DNA of 64,000 nucleotides, from assembly GCA_965248035.1 (NCBI GenBank), contig OZ252054.1, positions 2,108,001-2,172,000 on the forward strand, in the 5' to 3' direction. This DNA comes from BJGV01 sp964194745. GTDB lineage: Bacteria; Pseudomonadota; Gammaproteobacteria; Burkholderiales; Nitrosomonadaceae. Below the pieces are notes generated by a model that worked only from the letters and a program-made list of their open reading frames with translations, had not been told where the DNA came from and did not search any database. Below, one piece after another: positions 1 through 8,693 of this stretch (position 1 is the stretch's first letter; every line of letters starts with the position of its first letter). The position numbers and the translations under genes were made by a program.

Positions 1-1218
1 CAGTTACTGGAACTCGCGCACGACATCGAAATTGAAGGACTACTGAGCGCCAAGGATTTCGTTGCATTGCCTGAAGCTGCATTAGCAATGGAAAAAGCAA
101 CACGTGATTTGCGCCTTACTATCGAAGGCGAGAATACTCGCTTACCGTTGGCTACAGTAATACAAAACCTTGAATTTAGAGAAGCACTGGATGAGTTGCT
201 GGAAAAGCTCAACGTGTTGACCTCGATGCTGGAGGGTCAAGCAGAACGCTCAGAAGGATTGGAGAACTGCTGGCAACGAGCGCGTAAAATCGTCTCCGAC
301 ATAACCCGCTGGGGTGGCCAGACAGAGGTAGAAGGTTTCGTGCGCTGGATAGAGACATTCAGTTATGTGCTGCAACTCAACGCAACGCCCCTATCCATTG
401 CAGAAGTATTTAAAAAACAGCTAAGCGCTTCTCCGCGCGCGTGGATATTTACTTCCGCAACGTTGTCAGTTAGTGGTGATTTCTCACATTACAGTAGTGA
501 AATGGGTTTAAATCCAGATTTAAGTACTGTACGGTCGGTCTGTTGGGAAAGCCCATTTGATTTTGCTAATCAAGCTCTACTTTATGTCCCAACTGGTTTG
601 CCCGAGCCTGCTGACCATGAGTACACAGAAAACGTAGTGAAAGCTGTGCTCCCAGTATTAAAGGCTAGTCGTGGTCGTGCATTCTTTTTGTGTACCAGTC
701 TACGGGCGATGCAGCAAGTTCATACTATATTATTGGAGTTGTTTGAACGTGAACAACTTGATTACCCTTTGTTGCTACAAGGCCAAGGATCACGCTCTGA
801 CATGTTAGTGCGTTTTCGCAATATGGGTAATGCCGTACTGATTGGCAGTCAATCTTTTTGGGAAGGGGTGGACGTGCGCGGCGAAGCTTTGTCACTGGTA
901 GTTATAGACAAGCTACCCTTTGCGTCACCTGACGATCCTGTGCTTTCAGCACGTATAGAGAAAATCAACAAAGAGGGGCGCAATGCTTTCATGGAGTATC
1001 AGCTGCCGCGTGCTGTCATCAATCTGAAGCAAGGTGTCGGACGGTTAATCCGAGACGAAGTTGATCGTGGCGTGTTGATGATCTGTGATCCGCGCCTTAT
1101 CACTAAATCCTACGGCAAACGAATCTGGCAAAGTCTTCCACCAATGAAGCGTACACGCGATCTAGATGAAGTGCAGCAGTTCTTTTTGTTGAATAATGAA
1201 ATAGTGGAAGCGGGATAA
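1..1218 (+). CDS. DinG/YoaA-family ATP-dependent DNA helicase, C-terminal part
   Basis: The frame is open from base 1, so the gene starts outside the window and about 405 codons are seen. The product resembles the C-terminal half of superfamily 2 XPD-like helicases (DinG, YoaA), which unwind DNA or R-loops during repair. Visible motifs are TSATL (near base 451), GSQSFWEGVDVRG (near 841) and the arginine-rich motif QGVGRLIR (near 1030). The Walker A, iron-sulphur and DEAH parts lie upstream and cannot be checked. Length and motif spacing fit YoaA slightly better than long DinG, but I cannot separate them. The next gene converges from the minus strand after about 120 AT-rich bases. Confidence 0.9.
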   Translation, partial: QLLELAHDIEIEGLLSAKDFVALPEAALAMEKATRDLRLTIEGENTRLPLATVIQNLEFREALDELLEKLNVLTSMLEGQAERSEGLENCWQRARKIVSDITRWGGQTEVEGFVRWIETFSYVLQLNATPLSIAEVFKKQLSASPRAWIFTSATLSVSGDFSHYSSEMGLNPDLSTVRSVCWESPFDFANQALLYVPTGLPEPADHEYTENVVKAVLPVLKASRGRAFFLCTSLRAMQQVHTILLELFEREQLDYPLLLQGQGSRSDMLVRFRNMGNAVLIGSQSFWEGVDVRGEALSLVVIDKLPFASPDDPVLSARIEKINKEGRNAFMEYQLPRAVINLKQGVGRLIRDEVDRGVLMICDPRLITKSYGKRIWQSLPPMKRTRDLDEVQQFFLLNNEIVEAG

Positions 1219-1338
1219 TATTAAGTGAAATATTTAGTGTCTGAAATAATTGACCTCTTTCTCTATGCATACAAAATACGAATTGAGTAAGCTTATTTAG
1301 AATATAGCTAACCGGATGTCATTTGGTTATGTGGTGCC

Positions 1339-2373
1339 TTAGTACTTAAGCAAATAAGGCAGTGGCATGATCTCGAGCATAGGGCCATTTAGAGTCTTCC
1401 AATAAATTTTCCCGGCTTTGACACTTTCTATTTGGATCACTGCTAGCACGTCATATCCACCATCAGGTGAGGGTGCTGCATTGACTATCATGCCACTTGA
1501 TTGTTCTTCCATGGCATCGCTGTACAGCTCGTCCCCAGCCACAATAGGCTCTGTTGTGTGTATATTTGCAAGATACATACGGCGTTTTAACTTGCCCAAA
1601 TATTGGGTGCGTGAAACGATTTCCTGTCCTGGATAGCAACCTTTCTGAAAACTTATCCCGCCAATGGATTCCAGGTTCGCCATTTGGGGTACAAATTGTT
1701 CCTGAGTAGCGGGTGTGATAATAGGAATGCCGGCTTTTATTTCCAGCCATTCCCAGCAGGATTTGCCCACTGGCACAGCATGTTTTCTCAAATGCTTCCA
1801 TAGCTTGGGAGCATGCCCTAGCGTAGCGATAATTTCAAAACGGTTCTGAGAAAGACAGAGAATACTTTCATACTCACCGTGAATGACACCAAGATGAGGA
1901 CAGGGTGCTGCGCCAAAAGTTTCTTCTACCGTAGCTGCTGCACGATTTCCAGCGATGCCGATGCGTACTAGTGAGTTGCTATCATCAGTCAGCTTTACCT
2001 TGGAGCGTAGCACAAACATAGACAAACGTTTCTCGATGATCGCGTGTAGTGTCGCTGGTATTTGTATGAAGTATCCGCCACCATTGTGCCATATCAGAAA
2101 GCTTGCTAGCATTCGGCCTTTCGGGGTGCAGCAGCTACCATATTGAGCTGTATGGAGATCGATTTTACTAACGTCACAACTCAACTGACCCTGTAAGAAT
2201 GTTGAAGCATCTTCTCCAGAGAAACGAATCAATCCAAAATGTGAAAGGTCAGCCAATATCGTCTTGGAGTCGGTACTTTCGAGCTCGGTAGAGGCATCAC
2301 CATAGTGAGCAACGCAGCCATCTTCAATGACCGCATTGTGACTTTGTAAGTACGTTTGCCAAGTTAGGTTCAT
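1339..2373 (-). CDS. ygfZ: YgfZ/GcvT-domain tetrahydrofolate-binding protein
   Basis: This 344-residue protein is of the aminomethyltransferase-like YgfZ family, which helps make or repair certain iron-sulphur enzymes and affects tRNA modification. The diagnostic signature KGCYPGQEIVSR, with its conserved Cys, is near residues 240-252, followed by a basic stretch (KLKRR). Length matches the family. There is no clear Shine-Dalgarno sequence before the ATG. It is transcribed convergently with the helicase gene and lies about 250 bases downstream of nadB on the same strand. Confidence 0.9.
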   Translation of the reverse strand: MNLTWQTYLQSHNAVIEDGCVAHYGDASTELESTDSKTILADLSHFGLIRFSGEDASTFLQGQLSCDVSKIDLHTAQYGSCCTPKGRMLASFLIWHNGGGYFIQIPATLHAIIEKRLSMFVLRSKVKLTDDSNSLVRIGIAGNRAAATVEETFGAAPCPHLGVIHGEYESILCLSQNRFEIIATLGHAPKLWKHLRKHAVPVGKSCWEWLEIKAGIPIITPATQEQFVPQMANLESIGGISFQKGCYPGQEIVSRTQYLGKLKRRMYLANIHTTEPIVAGDELYSDAMEEQSSGMIVNAAPSPDGGYDVLAVIQIESVKAGKIYWKTLNGPMLEIMPLPYLLKY

Positions 2374-2624
2374 GCAGGAAAAGTTTTACTGATGAAGAGT
2401 ACTAATTATATAGGGCTAATTATATGGCTAATTGTTAAGAGTGAGATAATTTGTGGTAGCTGCTCCCTCCTTATCATTCATGTTTAAGCTTCTGCAAGGT
2501 ATACAGCGATGCTAATTTTACCCATTTAGCTGGCATAGAACTCTTGCATATGGAATATACGCTGAAGGAGTTCAGCTGGTAGCGAATAAGGCCGCGGTGG
2601 AGATGGGAAAGCTAGGCGGAAGCG

Positions 2625-4211
2625 CTATCTTTTCAATACAGTGTCTTTCGCATGTTGCAGAATATCCGGATAATCTAAGCTAAAATGTAGCCCACGGCTT
2701 TCATGACGCAGCATAGCACTTTGCACGATTAGGTCGGCAGTGCTTACCAGATTGCGCAGTTCTAGCAGATCGCTAGTCACGCGGAAATTGGCATAATATT
2801 CACTGATTTCCTCATGCAGTAACTTAATACGGTGTTGAGCACGCTGCAGACGTTTATTGGTTCGAACGATACCAACGTAACTCCACATAAAACGGCGTAA
2901 TTCATCCCAGTTATGCGAGATAATGATTTCTTCGTCGGCGTCAGTAACTCGACTTTCGTCCCATAGCGGTAATTTCATAGCAGGTAAAGGTGTTTGATTC
3001 AGTATATCCTCGGCAGCTGCTTGTCCGAATACGAGACACTCCAGCAGTGAGTTACTTGCAAGCCGATTGGCGCCGTGAAGTCCGGTGTGTGCGGTTTCGC
3101 CTATTGCATATAGATTGCCCAGGTCGGTTTTACCGTTTAAGTTAGTGACGATGCCGCCACAGGTGTAGTGAGCGGCAGGTACAACCGGGATAGGGTGTAG
3201 AGTAATGTCTATGCCTAGTTCCAAGCAACGGGAGTAAATATTTGGAAAGTGTTCTTTCAGGAAAAGTGCCGGTTTGTGAGAAATGTCGAGATAAACACAA
3301 TCAAGACCACGTTTTTTCATTTCAAAGTCAATGGCGCGGGCGACGATGTCGCGTGGTGCGAGCTCAGCGCGTTCATCGTGCAACGGCATGAAGCGCTTGC
3401 CATCTGGAAGCTTCAGTAGGCCGCCTTCCCCACGTACTGCTTCGGTGATCAGGAATGATTTGGCGTGGGGATGGTAAAGGCAAGTAGGATGAAATTGAAT
3501 GAATTCCATGTTGGCAACGCGGCAACCCGCGCGCCAGCCCATGGCAATGCCATCTCCAGTAGCTGTATCAGGATTGGTGGTATAGAGGTAAACCTTGCCA
3601 GCTCCACCAGTTGCCAACACTGTATTCTGTGCGGAGATGGTACTGACTTGGCCTGACAGATTATCCAACGCATAAGCGCCATAGCAGTTGATATCATCAT
3701 TATCTGAGTGGCCCAGTTTTGTGCTGGTGATGAGATCGATGGCGATATAGTGCTCAAGCACGGTGATATTCGTATGAGTACGAGCTTTCTCACCCAGTGT
3801 TCGTTGTACTGCTTGCCCAGTAGCGTCCGCCACGTGAATCACTCGACGCACACTATGGCCGCCTTCCCTTGTAAGGTGATAGCCAGTTTTATTACCTTGG
3901 TCGCGGGTAAATGGTACTCCTTGTGCGATCAGCCACTGAATGGCTTGTGGGCCATTTTCCAATACGCTGCGGGTAATTTTTTCGTTGCACAACCCAACGC
4001 CTGCACTTAGAGTGTCGCGGATATGGACTTCAGGCGAGTCTTTCTCAGATAGCGCTGCAGCTATGCCGCCTTGAGCCCAGCCACTGGCGCCGTCAAGTAA
4101 TGCTTGTTTAGTAATAAGGCCAACCTTTTTGCTTTTTGCCAGGTTGAGTGCAAGAGTGAGGCCGGCGAGACCGCTGCCGATAATGAGCGTGTCAAAATAG
4201 GTATGAGGCAT
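2625..4211 (-). CDS. nadB: L-aspartate oxidase
   Basis: This is a 528-residue flavoprotein that oxidises L-aspartate to iminoaspartate, the first step of de novo NAD synthesis. The N-terminal dinucleotide-binding motif GSGLAGL is at residues 12-18. The succinate dehydrogenase-like active-site stretch includes REGGHSVRR, then RGEGG (near 265), the FAD-contacting GETAHTGLHGANRLASNS region (near 370-390) and a helical C-terminal domain. Length is typical. It is transcribed away from rpoE, across 289 bases that must hold both promoters. The same rpoE/nadB neighbourhood occurs in many gamma- and betaproteobacteria. Confidence 0.96.
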   Translation of the reverse strand: MPHTYFDTLIIGSGLAGLTLALNLAKSKKVGLITKQALLDGASGWAQGGIAAALSEKDSPEVHIRDTLSAGVGLCNEKITRSVLENGPQAIQWLIAQGVPFTRDQGNKTGYHLTREGGHSVRRVIHVADATGQAVQRTLGEKARTHTNITVLEHYIAIDLITSTKLGHSDNDDINCYGAYALDNLSGQVSTISAQNTVLATGGAGKVYLYTTNPDTATGDGIAMGWRAGCRVANMEFIQFHPTCLYHPHAKSFLITEAVRGEGGLLKLPDGKRFMPLHDERAELAPRDIVARAIDFEMKKRGLDCVYLDISHKPALFLKEHFPNIYSRCLELGIDITLHPIPVVPAAHYTCGGIVTNLNGKTDLGNLYAIGETAHTGLHGANRLASNSLLECLVFGQAAAEDILNQTPLPAMKLPLWDESRVTDADEEIIISHNWDELRRFMWSYVGIVRTNKRLQRAQHRIKLLHEEISEYYANFRVTSDLLELRNLVSTADLIVQSAMLRHESRGLHFSLDYPDILQHAKDTVLKR

Positions 4212-4362
4212 GAGTCTAAGTTGGTTTCACAAACCGTTACTCGAAAATCATAACAGACTTGAGACTTGACTTGGCATTTACAATATCCTAGTTTTCTTGG
4301 AATAAGTTCATTTTAATGTGAACTAATATAGAATGCATGTTGTCTCTTAGCACAGGTCATAC

Positions 4363-4388
4363 ATAGTATGTAAGAAATAGTATGTAAG
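4363..4388 (+). repeat. Short tandem direct repeat upstream of rpoE
   Basis: The 12-mer ATAGTATGTAAG occurs at 4363-4374 and again at 4377-4388, a 14-base period or about 1.3 helical turns. It lies in the nadB-rpoE divergent spacer, 112 bases before the rpoE ATG. It could be a paired protein-binding site or a chance duplication; the sequence alone does not decide. Confidence 0.5.
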
Positions 4389-4500
4389 TGGCGAATCTCG
4401 GTGTTCGAATGAAACCCTGAACGAGTATACTTGACTTGCCGTGTCATGATGCAGCAGTGATCACAAGTATAAATTATAAAACTCAGGGAACGTGTAGCAT

Positions 4501-5103
4501 ATGGGTGACCGAGAAATTGATCAGCAATTGGTAGAACGTGCGCAGCGTGGAGATAAGCAAGCATTCGATTTGTTGGTGATCAAATATCAACGGAAGCTGG
4601 CTCGATTGTTGTCACAATTCATTCGTGATGCTGCTGAGGTTGAGGACGTTACGCAGGAGACCTTTATCAAAGCTTATAGGTCATTATCATCGTTTCGCGG
4701 TGAGAGTGCTTTTTATACTTGGCTGTATCGCATAGGCATTAATGCAGCAAAGAATTTTCTGGTAGCCCAAAAGCGGAGAGCATCGAACACCACCAACGGA
4801 TTTGATATTGATGACGCTGAAAATTTTGAGGAAGGAAGTCAATTGCGAGAGTTGAATACTCCTGAAAGTGAGTTAATGAGTAGGCAGATTGCTCAAACGG
4901 TACATCAGACTTTGCAGGCGTTACCTGAGGAATTGCGAACAGCAATTACTCTGAGAGAAATCGAGGGGTTGAGTTATGAAGAAATTGCAAACATCATGAA
5001 TTGCCCTACGGGCACAGTACGATCACGAATATTCCGTGCTCGTGAAGCGATAGCAGATAAATTACAATCCGTGATGGAAATCGGCAAAGACAAAAGGTGG
5101 TAG
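4501..5103 (+). CDS. rpoE: RNA polymerase sigma factor RpoE (AlgU-type)
   Basis: This 200-residue ECF sigma factor directs the envelope-stress response. Sigma region 2 covers about residues 20-95, with EVEDVTQETFIKAYRSL at 46-62. Region 4 is near residues 138-185 (LSYEEIANIMNCPTGTVRSR is its helix-turn-helix). AGGGAA at 4485-4490 is a reasonable ribosome site for the ATG. It is followed one base later by its anti-sigma factor gene, then rseB and a DegP protease, the standard regulatory unit. Autoregulation is expected from the family, but I could not find a convincing sigma-E promoter in the 289-base upstream spacer. Confidence 0.97.
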   Translation: MGDREIDQQLVERAQRGDKQAFDLLVIKYQRKLARLLSQFIRDAAEVEDVTQETFIKAYRSLSSFRGESAFYTWLYRIGINAAKNFLVAQKRRASNTTNGFDIDDAENFEEGSQLRELNTPESELMSRQIAQTVHQTLQALPEELRTAITLREIEGLSYEEIANIMNCPTGTVRSRIFRAREAIADKLQSVMEIGKDKRW

Positions 5104-5104
5104 C

Positions 5105-5635
5105 ATGAAAAATAAAATATCGGCATTGATGGACGGTGAATTGGACAACGTTGATATTACTGACACCATCGCTCAAATTAAGAAAACAGAAGATCTACGC
5201 AACGAATGGGCGACTTATCATTTAATTGGTGACACTTTGCGTCAGTCAGTAGCGGCGCCCATTGACATTGCATCGCAGGTTAGCAAGAGATTAGCCGTAG
5301 AACCGACCGTGCTGGCGCCACACGTTCCTACAGAACACAAGGGTAAAGTTTTTGCGTTTTCGGTCGCGGCTTCGATGGTGACAGCAGTGGCCGCAGTGGT
5401 GTGGATGAGTGTGCAAACTGTGGATAGACCACTGAAGTCCATTACTGACAATTCAGTTCATCAAGCCGCTGTAAAGGCAGAACCCACCGTTATTTCTGCC
5501 CCTATTCCTGCACCAGCTCACATTAATGACTACTACTTATTAGTACATGGGGAATTTTCACCCCGCATGGTGATGCATGGCGTGGCGCCATATATACGCA
5601 CGGTTACTGATTCGGACGAGCGATCTACCAAATGA
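5105..5635 (+). CDS. rseA: Anti-sigma-E factor RseA (MucA-type)
   Basis: This 176-residue single-pass inner-membrane protein holds RpoE inactive until regulated proteolysis releases it. The N-terminal sigma-binding domain starts with ISALMDGELDN, typical of the RseA N-terminal family. One transmembrane helix lies at about residues 80-100 (VFAFSVAASMVTAVAAVVWM). The rest is a periplasmic tail rich in Ala and Pro. The start follows the rpoE stop by one base and its stop overlaps the rseB start (ATGA), so the three genes are translationally coupled. The periplasmic C-terminus ends in polar residues; I cannot tell whether a DegS-type cleavage signal is present. Confidence 0.93.
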   Translation: MKNKISALMDGELDNVDITDTIAQIKKTEDLRNEWATYHLIGDTLRQSVAAPIDIASQVSKRLAVEPTVLAPHVPTEHKGKVFAFSVAASMVTAVAAVVWMSVQTVDRPLKSITDNSVHQAAVKAEPTVISAPIPAPAHINDYYLLVHGEFSPRMVMHGVAPYIRTVTDSDERSTK

Positions 5636-6627
5636 CAAGAAGAGTAGCGATAGCTCCCTTGTTGCTGCTATCTGGTCTAGTATTGCCCTCATTTGCACAG
5701 GAGGACCCTTCTAGTGTGTCAGCAGAAGCGCAGGGCTGGTTACAAAGAGTTGTTACTGCTCCCCGCCAGCACAATTACATCGGCACTTTTGTTTATTCTT
5801 CTGGTGGACATATGGAGACGTCGCGAGTTGTACACATGGTTAATAGCGAGGGGGAACGTGAGAGAATCGAGGTACTCGACGGTTCGCCGCGTGAGGTCAT
5901 TCGTAACAATGGTGAAGTGAGATGTTATTTTCCGGAAAGGAATATCGTGGTAACCGAAAAACGGGGATTGCGTAAATATTTTTCTGCACTGCTGCCAGAA
6001 CCGTTGAGTAATATTAACAACAACTATATTGTGAAAAAAGGTGGGAAGGAGCGGATTAGCGATTACGAGTGTCAAGTAATTGTACTGGAATCTAGGGATA
6101 ACATGCGCTATAGCCAAAAGCTGTGGGTGGATATCTCTAGTGGTTTGTTGCTTAAAGCAGCAGTGATGGATAGGGGTCAGGTGGTAGAACAGTTTGTTTT
6201 TACCCAACTGGAAATTGATGGTGAGATAGACGAAGAACTATTGAAGCCCAAGTACCTTACAAAAGCTGCTAAGTTGCATATTACTAATCTAGTGGCTTTC
6301 AAGATGGGGAAAGGCGAGCTCGGTTGGCAGGTAAAAAATCTACCTCCGGGCTTCATGAAAATCACCGAGGTGAAGCGTAGTTTTTCTGGAAAATCTACAC
6401 CTGTTGGCCATATTGGGCTTTCGGATGGCCTTGCCACTGTTTCAGTGTTTATCGAGCCAGCTGAAGAAAGTGATTCTCAGCCCGTTCAGAAATCCTTTCC
6501 TCGCCAGGGCGCCATTAATATTTATACCCGAACAGTGGGGGGAAATAGAGTGACGACGATAGGAGAAGTGCCACCAGTAACAGTGATGCAGATTGGTAAC
6601 TCTGTGGTAAATTACAAAGTTAAATGA
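5632..6627 (+). CDS. rseB: Sigma-E regulatory protein RseB (MucB)
   Basis: This is a 331-residue periplasmic protein with a signal peptide (about residues 1-22, ending SFAQ). Family members bind the periplasmic part of RseA, shield it from proteolysis, and sense mislocalised lipoproteins or LPS. The large LolA-like N-terminal fold and smaller C-terminal domain fit the length. Recognisable pieces include YIGTFVYSSGG near residues 47-57 and the conserved ending around GEVPPVTVMQIGNSV. It overlaps rseA by four bases. About 200 AT-rich bases separate it from the DegP-like gene. Confidence 0.93.
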   Translation: MTRRVAIAPLLLLSGLVLPSFAQEDPSSVSAEAQGWLQRVVTAPRQHNYIGTFVYSSGGHMETSRVVHMVNSEGERERIEVLDGSPREVIRNNGEVRCYFPERNIVVTEKRGLRKYFSALLPEPLSNINNNYIVKKGGKERISDYECQVIVLESRDNMRYSQKLWVDISSGLLLKAAVMDRGQVVEQFVFTQLEIDGEIDEELLKPKYLTKAAKLHITNLVAFKMGKGELGWQVKNLPPGFMKITEVKRSFSGKSTPVGHIGLSDGLATVSVFIEPAEESDSQPVQKSFPRQGAINIYTRTVGGNRVTTIGEVPPVTVMQIGNSVVNYKVK

Positions 6628-6836
6628 GCAGAATAAAGAGTAATCACAAAAATAAAATTATGGCTGCTGTGATGGAGAAAGAACAGAACTAGCAAAAGAA
6701 TTACACCAGGTATTTTCTCCACTTTGTTTAGACTGTTTAGCATCAAGCCGAGATAATTCCAGATATAAAATTTAGCCAGATTCCGGGTTGAGGATCTCAA
6801 CTGTGTATTATTTATTTTTTCAAAAACAGGAAAATG

Positions 6837-8276
6837 ATGCATAAATTTATTCTAGTAGTGTTGTTCGGACTTTCTTTCTCCGTTTTCGCGCAGACTATGG
6901 AGTTGCCTGACTTTACTGATCTCATTGAGACGCAAGGGGCGACCGTGGTGAATATCAGCACCATCCAGACACATAATACATCTAGAAATCAGGCAATTCC
7001 CGGAATGCCAAATATTCCGGAGGACAGTCCATTTTTCGAATTTTTTCGTCGTCACACACCTCATGGTGTTATTCCTAGGGAGTTGTTTCCTCATGGTGCT
7101 CCTAGGGAGTTTGAATCTAAATCACTAGGCTCAGGTTTTATCATCAGTGCAGACGGGTATATTTTGACCAATGCTCATGTGGTCGATTCTGCTGATGAAA
7201 TTACTGTCAAACTGAACGATAAGCGAGAATTTCGAGCAGAAATAATCGGTGCTGACCGCAAGACTGATATAGCTCTTCTGAAGATAGAGGCCAGCAATTT
7301 ACCTCAAGTGACCCAAGGAGACCCCAACAAACTCAGAGTGGGTGAATGGGTTGTGGCGATTGGATCGCCATTTGGCTTCGAGAGCAGTGTGACCGCTGGT
7401 ATCGTCAGCGCTAAGGGACGCTCATTAGCACAGGAAAACTATGTTCCTTTTATTCAGACTGACGTAGCCATAAATCCTGGAAATTCTGGGGGGCCACTAT
7501 TTAATATGCAGGGTGAAGTGGTCGGCATTAACTCACAGATATACAGTCGTACCGGTGGCTACATGGGATTGTCGTTTGCCATTCCTATTGACGTTGCTAC
7601 AGACATTTCTAACCAATTGAAAGATACAGGAAAGGTAAGTCGCGGTAGAATTGGCGTGATGATTCAGAAAGTGACCAAAGAACTAGCCGAATCATTTGGC
7701 CTAGCTAAACCTGGCGGTGCACTGGTGACTTTGGTACAAAAAGGTGGTCCTGCAGAGAAAGCTGGGATCAAGACAAAAGATGTGATCATGAAATTTGATG
7801 GTAAAGCTGTAAGTACCTCTAGCGATTTGCCACGCATTGTGGGAACTACTAAACCAGGATCAAAGGTTTCGGTTCAGGTGTGGCGGAATGGTTCTATAAA
7901 GAAAATGATGGTGTTGGTGGACGAATTTCCAACAGATGAGAAAATTGCTAGTCGTGAAAGCAAACGTGGCAAGACACCCGATACATCTAACCGCATCGGG
8001 CTTGCTTTGCGCGAACTTACGAACAATGAGAAAAAACAACATGAAGTGAATAATGGTTTGCTGGTAGAAGATATGCGGCCAGGCATCGCTAGTCGCGCCG
8101 GAATGCGGCCTGGTGATATGATTCTTGGAATCAACAATCAAGATGTGAATACTGTCGAGCAGTTCAATCAATTGCTCAACAAAAGCAAGGAAGGCCGTAA
8201 TATCGCGCTACTGGTAAAGCGTGGCAACACAACCTCTTTTATTACCATGAAGCTCAATGGAGGCGAGAGTAAGTAG
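6837..8276 (+). CDS. degP: Periplasmic serine protease/chaperone, DegP/MucD (Do) family
   Basis: This is an HtrA-family protease of about 480 residues that degrades misfolded periplasmic proteins. A signal peptide ends at SVFAQ. Counting from the upstream ATG at 6834, the catalytic triad is His115 (TNAHVVD), Asp145 (TDIALLK) and Ser218 (GNSGGPL). Two PDZ domains follow at about residues 265-350 and 390-475. Two ATGs stand side by side at 6834 and 6837. AGGA at 6828-6831 is better spaced for the second, so I chose that. Its place after rpoE-rseA-rseB is the MucD arrangement, coupling the protease to envelope-stress control. Confidence 0.95.
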   Translation: MHKFILVVLFGLSFSVFAQTMELPDFTDLIETQGATVVNISTIQTHNTSRNQAIPGMPNIPEDSPFFEFFRRHTPHGVIPRELFPHGAPREFESKSLGSGFIISADGYILTNAHVVDSADEITVKLNDKREFRAEIIGADRKTDIALLKIEASNLPQVTQGDPNKLRVGEWVVAIGSPFGFESSVTAGIVSAKGRSLAQENYVPFIQTDVAINPGNSGGPLFNMQGEVVGINSQIYSRTGGYMGLSFAIPIDVATDISNQLKDTGKVSRGRIGVMIQKVTKELAESFGLAKPGGALVTLVQKGGPAEKAGIKTKDVIMKFDGKAVSTSSDLPRIVGTTKPGSKVSVQVWRNGSIKKMMVLVDEFPTDEKIASRESKRGKTPDTSNRIGLALRELTNNEKKQHEVNNGLLVEDMRPGIASRAGMRPGDMILGINNQDVNTVEQFNQLLNKSKEGRNIALLVKRGNTTSFITMKLNGGESK

Positions 8277-8283
8277 TTTAGTC

Positions 8284-8535
8284 ATGCCAGATTCAGTTAG
8301 GCTGATTGTTTATGGCCGAAAGGATTGCCATCTTTGCTTTGACATGATTGCCGCTCTAAATGAATTACAGACGCGGTTTTATTTTCGTGTTGAATTGGTA
8401 GATGTGGACAGCAATGTCGAGCTATTAACACAGTTCGGCGAGCGTGTTCCTGTGCTAATAGCGGGGGGAGAGGAAATCTGTCATTTTCATCTTGACCCTA
8501 TCGCGTTAGATGCTTATTTTGCCAAAATTCGCTAG
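8284..8535 (+). CDS. Glutaredoxin-like thioredoxin-fold protein (DUF836 type)
   Basis: This small protein of 83 residues has the start of a thioredoxin fold (LIVYGRKDCHLCFDM). A CxxC redox pair sits at Cys15 and Cys18, and there is a cis-Pro-like RVPVLI motif near residue 60. Such proteins often lie between degP-like and lepA genes in betaproteobacteria; their substrate is not known to me. An ATG at 8257 inside degP is in frame and would add nine residues. I prefer 8284 because family members begin just before the first beta strand. GGAGG at 8259-8263 is rather distant from it. A strong terminator follows. Confidence 0.8.
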   Translation: MPDSVRLIVYGRKDCHLCFDMIAALNELQTRFYFRVELVDVDSNVELLTQFGERVPVLIAGGEEICHFHLDPIALDAYFAKIR

Positions 8536-8610
8536 AATGTGCACTTCTTGAATAAACACAGAGCGGCCAACGTGGAAAATATTTTCAGAATCAAGCTATA
8601 AGCTTTCATG

Positions 8611-8634
8611 AGGGCACAATATGTGCCCTTTTTT
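8611..8634 (+). terminator. Intrinsic terminator between the glutaredoxin-like gene and lepA
   Basis: A perfect 8-bp inverted repeat, AGGGCACA then TGTGCCCT with a 3-base loop, is followed directly by T residues (T at 8629-8634). This is a textbook Rho-independent terminator. It separates the rpoE-degP transcription unit from lepA, so lepA probably has its own promoter in the next 60 bases. Confidence 0.85.
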
Positions 8635-8693
8635 AGTTGTTCCAGTGCTGAACCTTGGCCATTGTTTCCCTGATTATCGGACCTCAACCTCTA

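Noticed and set aside
4400..4430. A T-loop-like GTTCGAAT that might mark a tRNA.
   Set aside because: No acceptor stem, anticodon arm or CCA end can be built around it.
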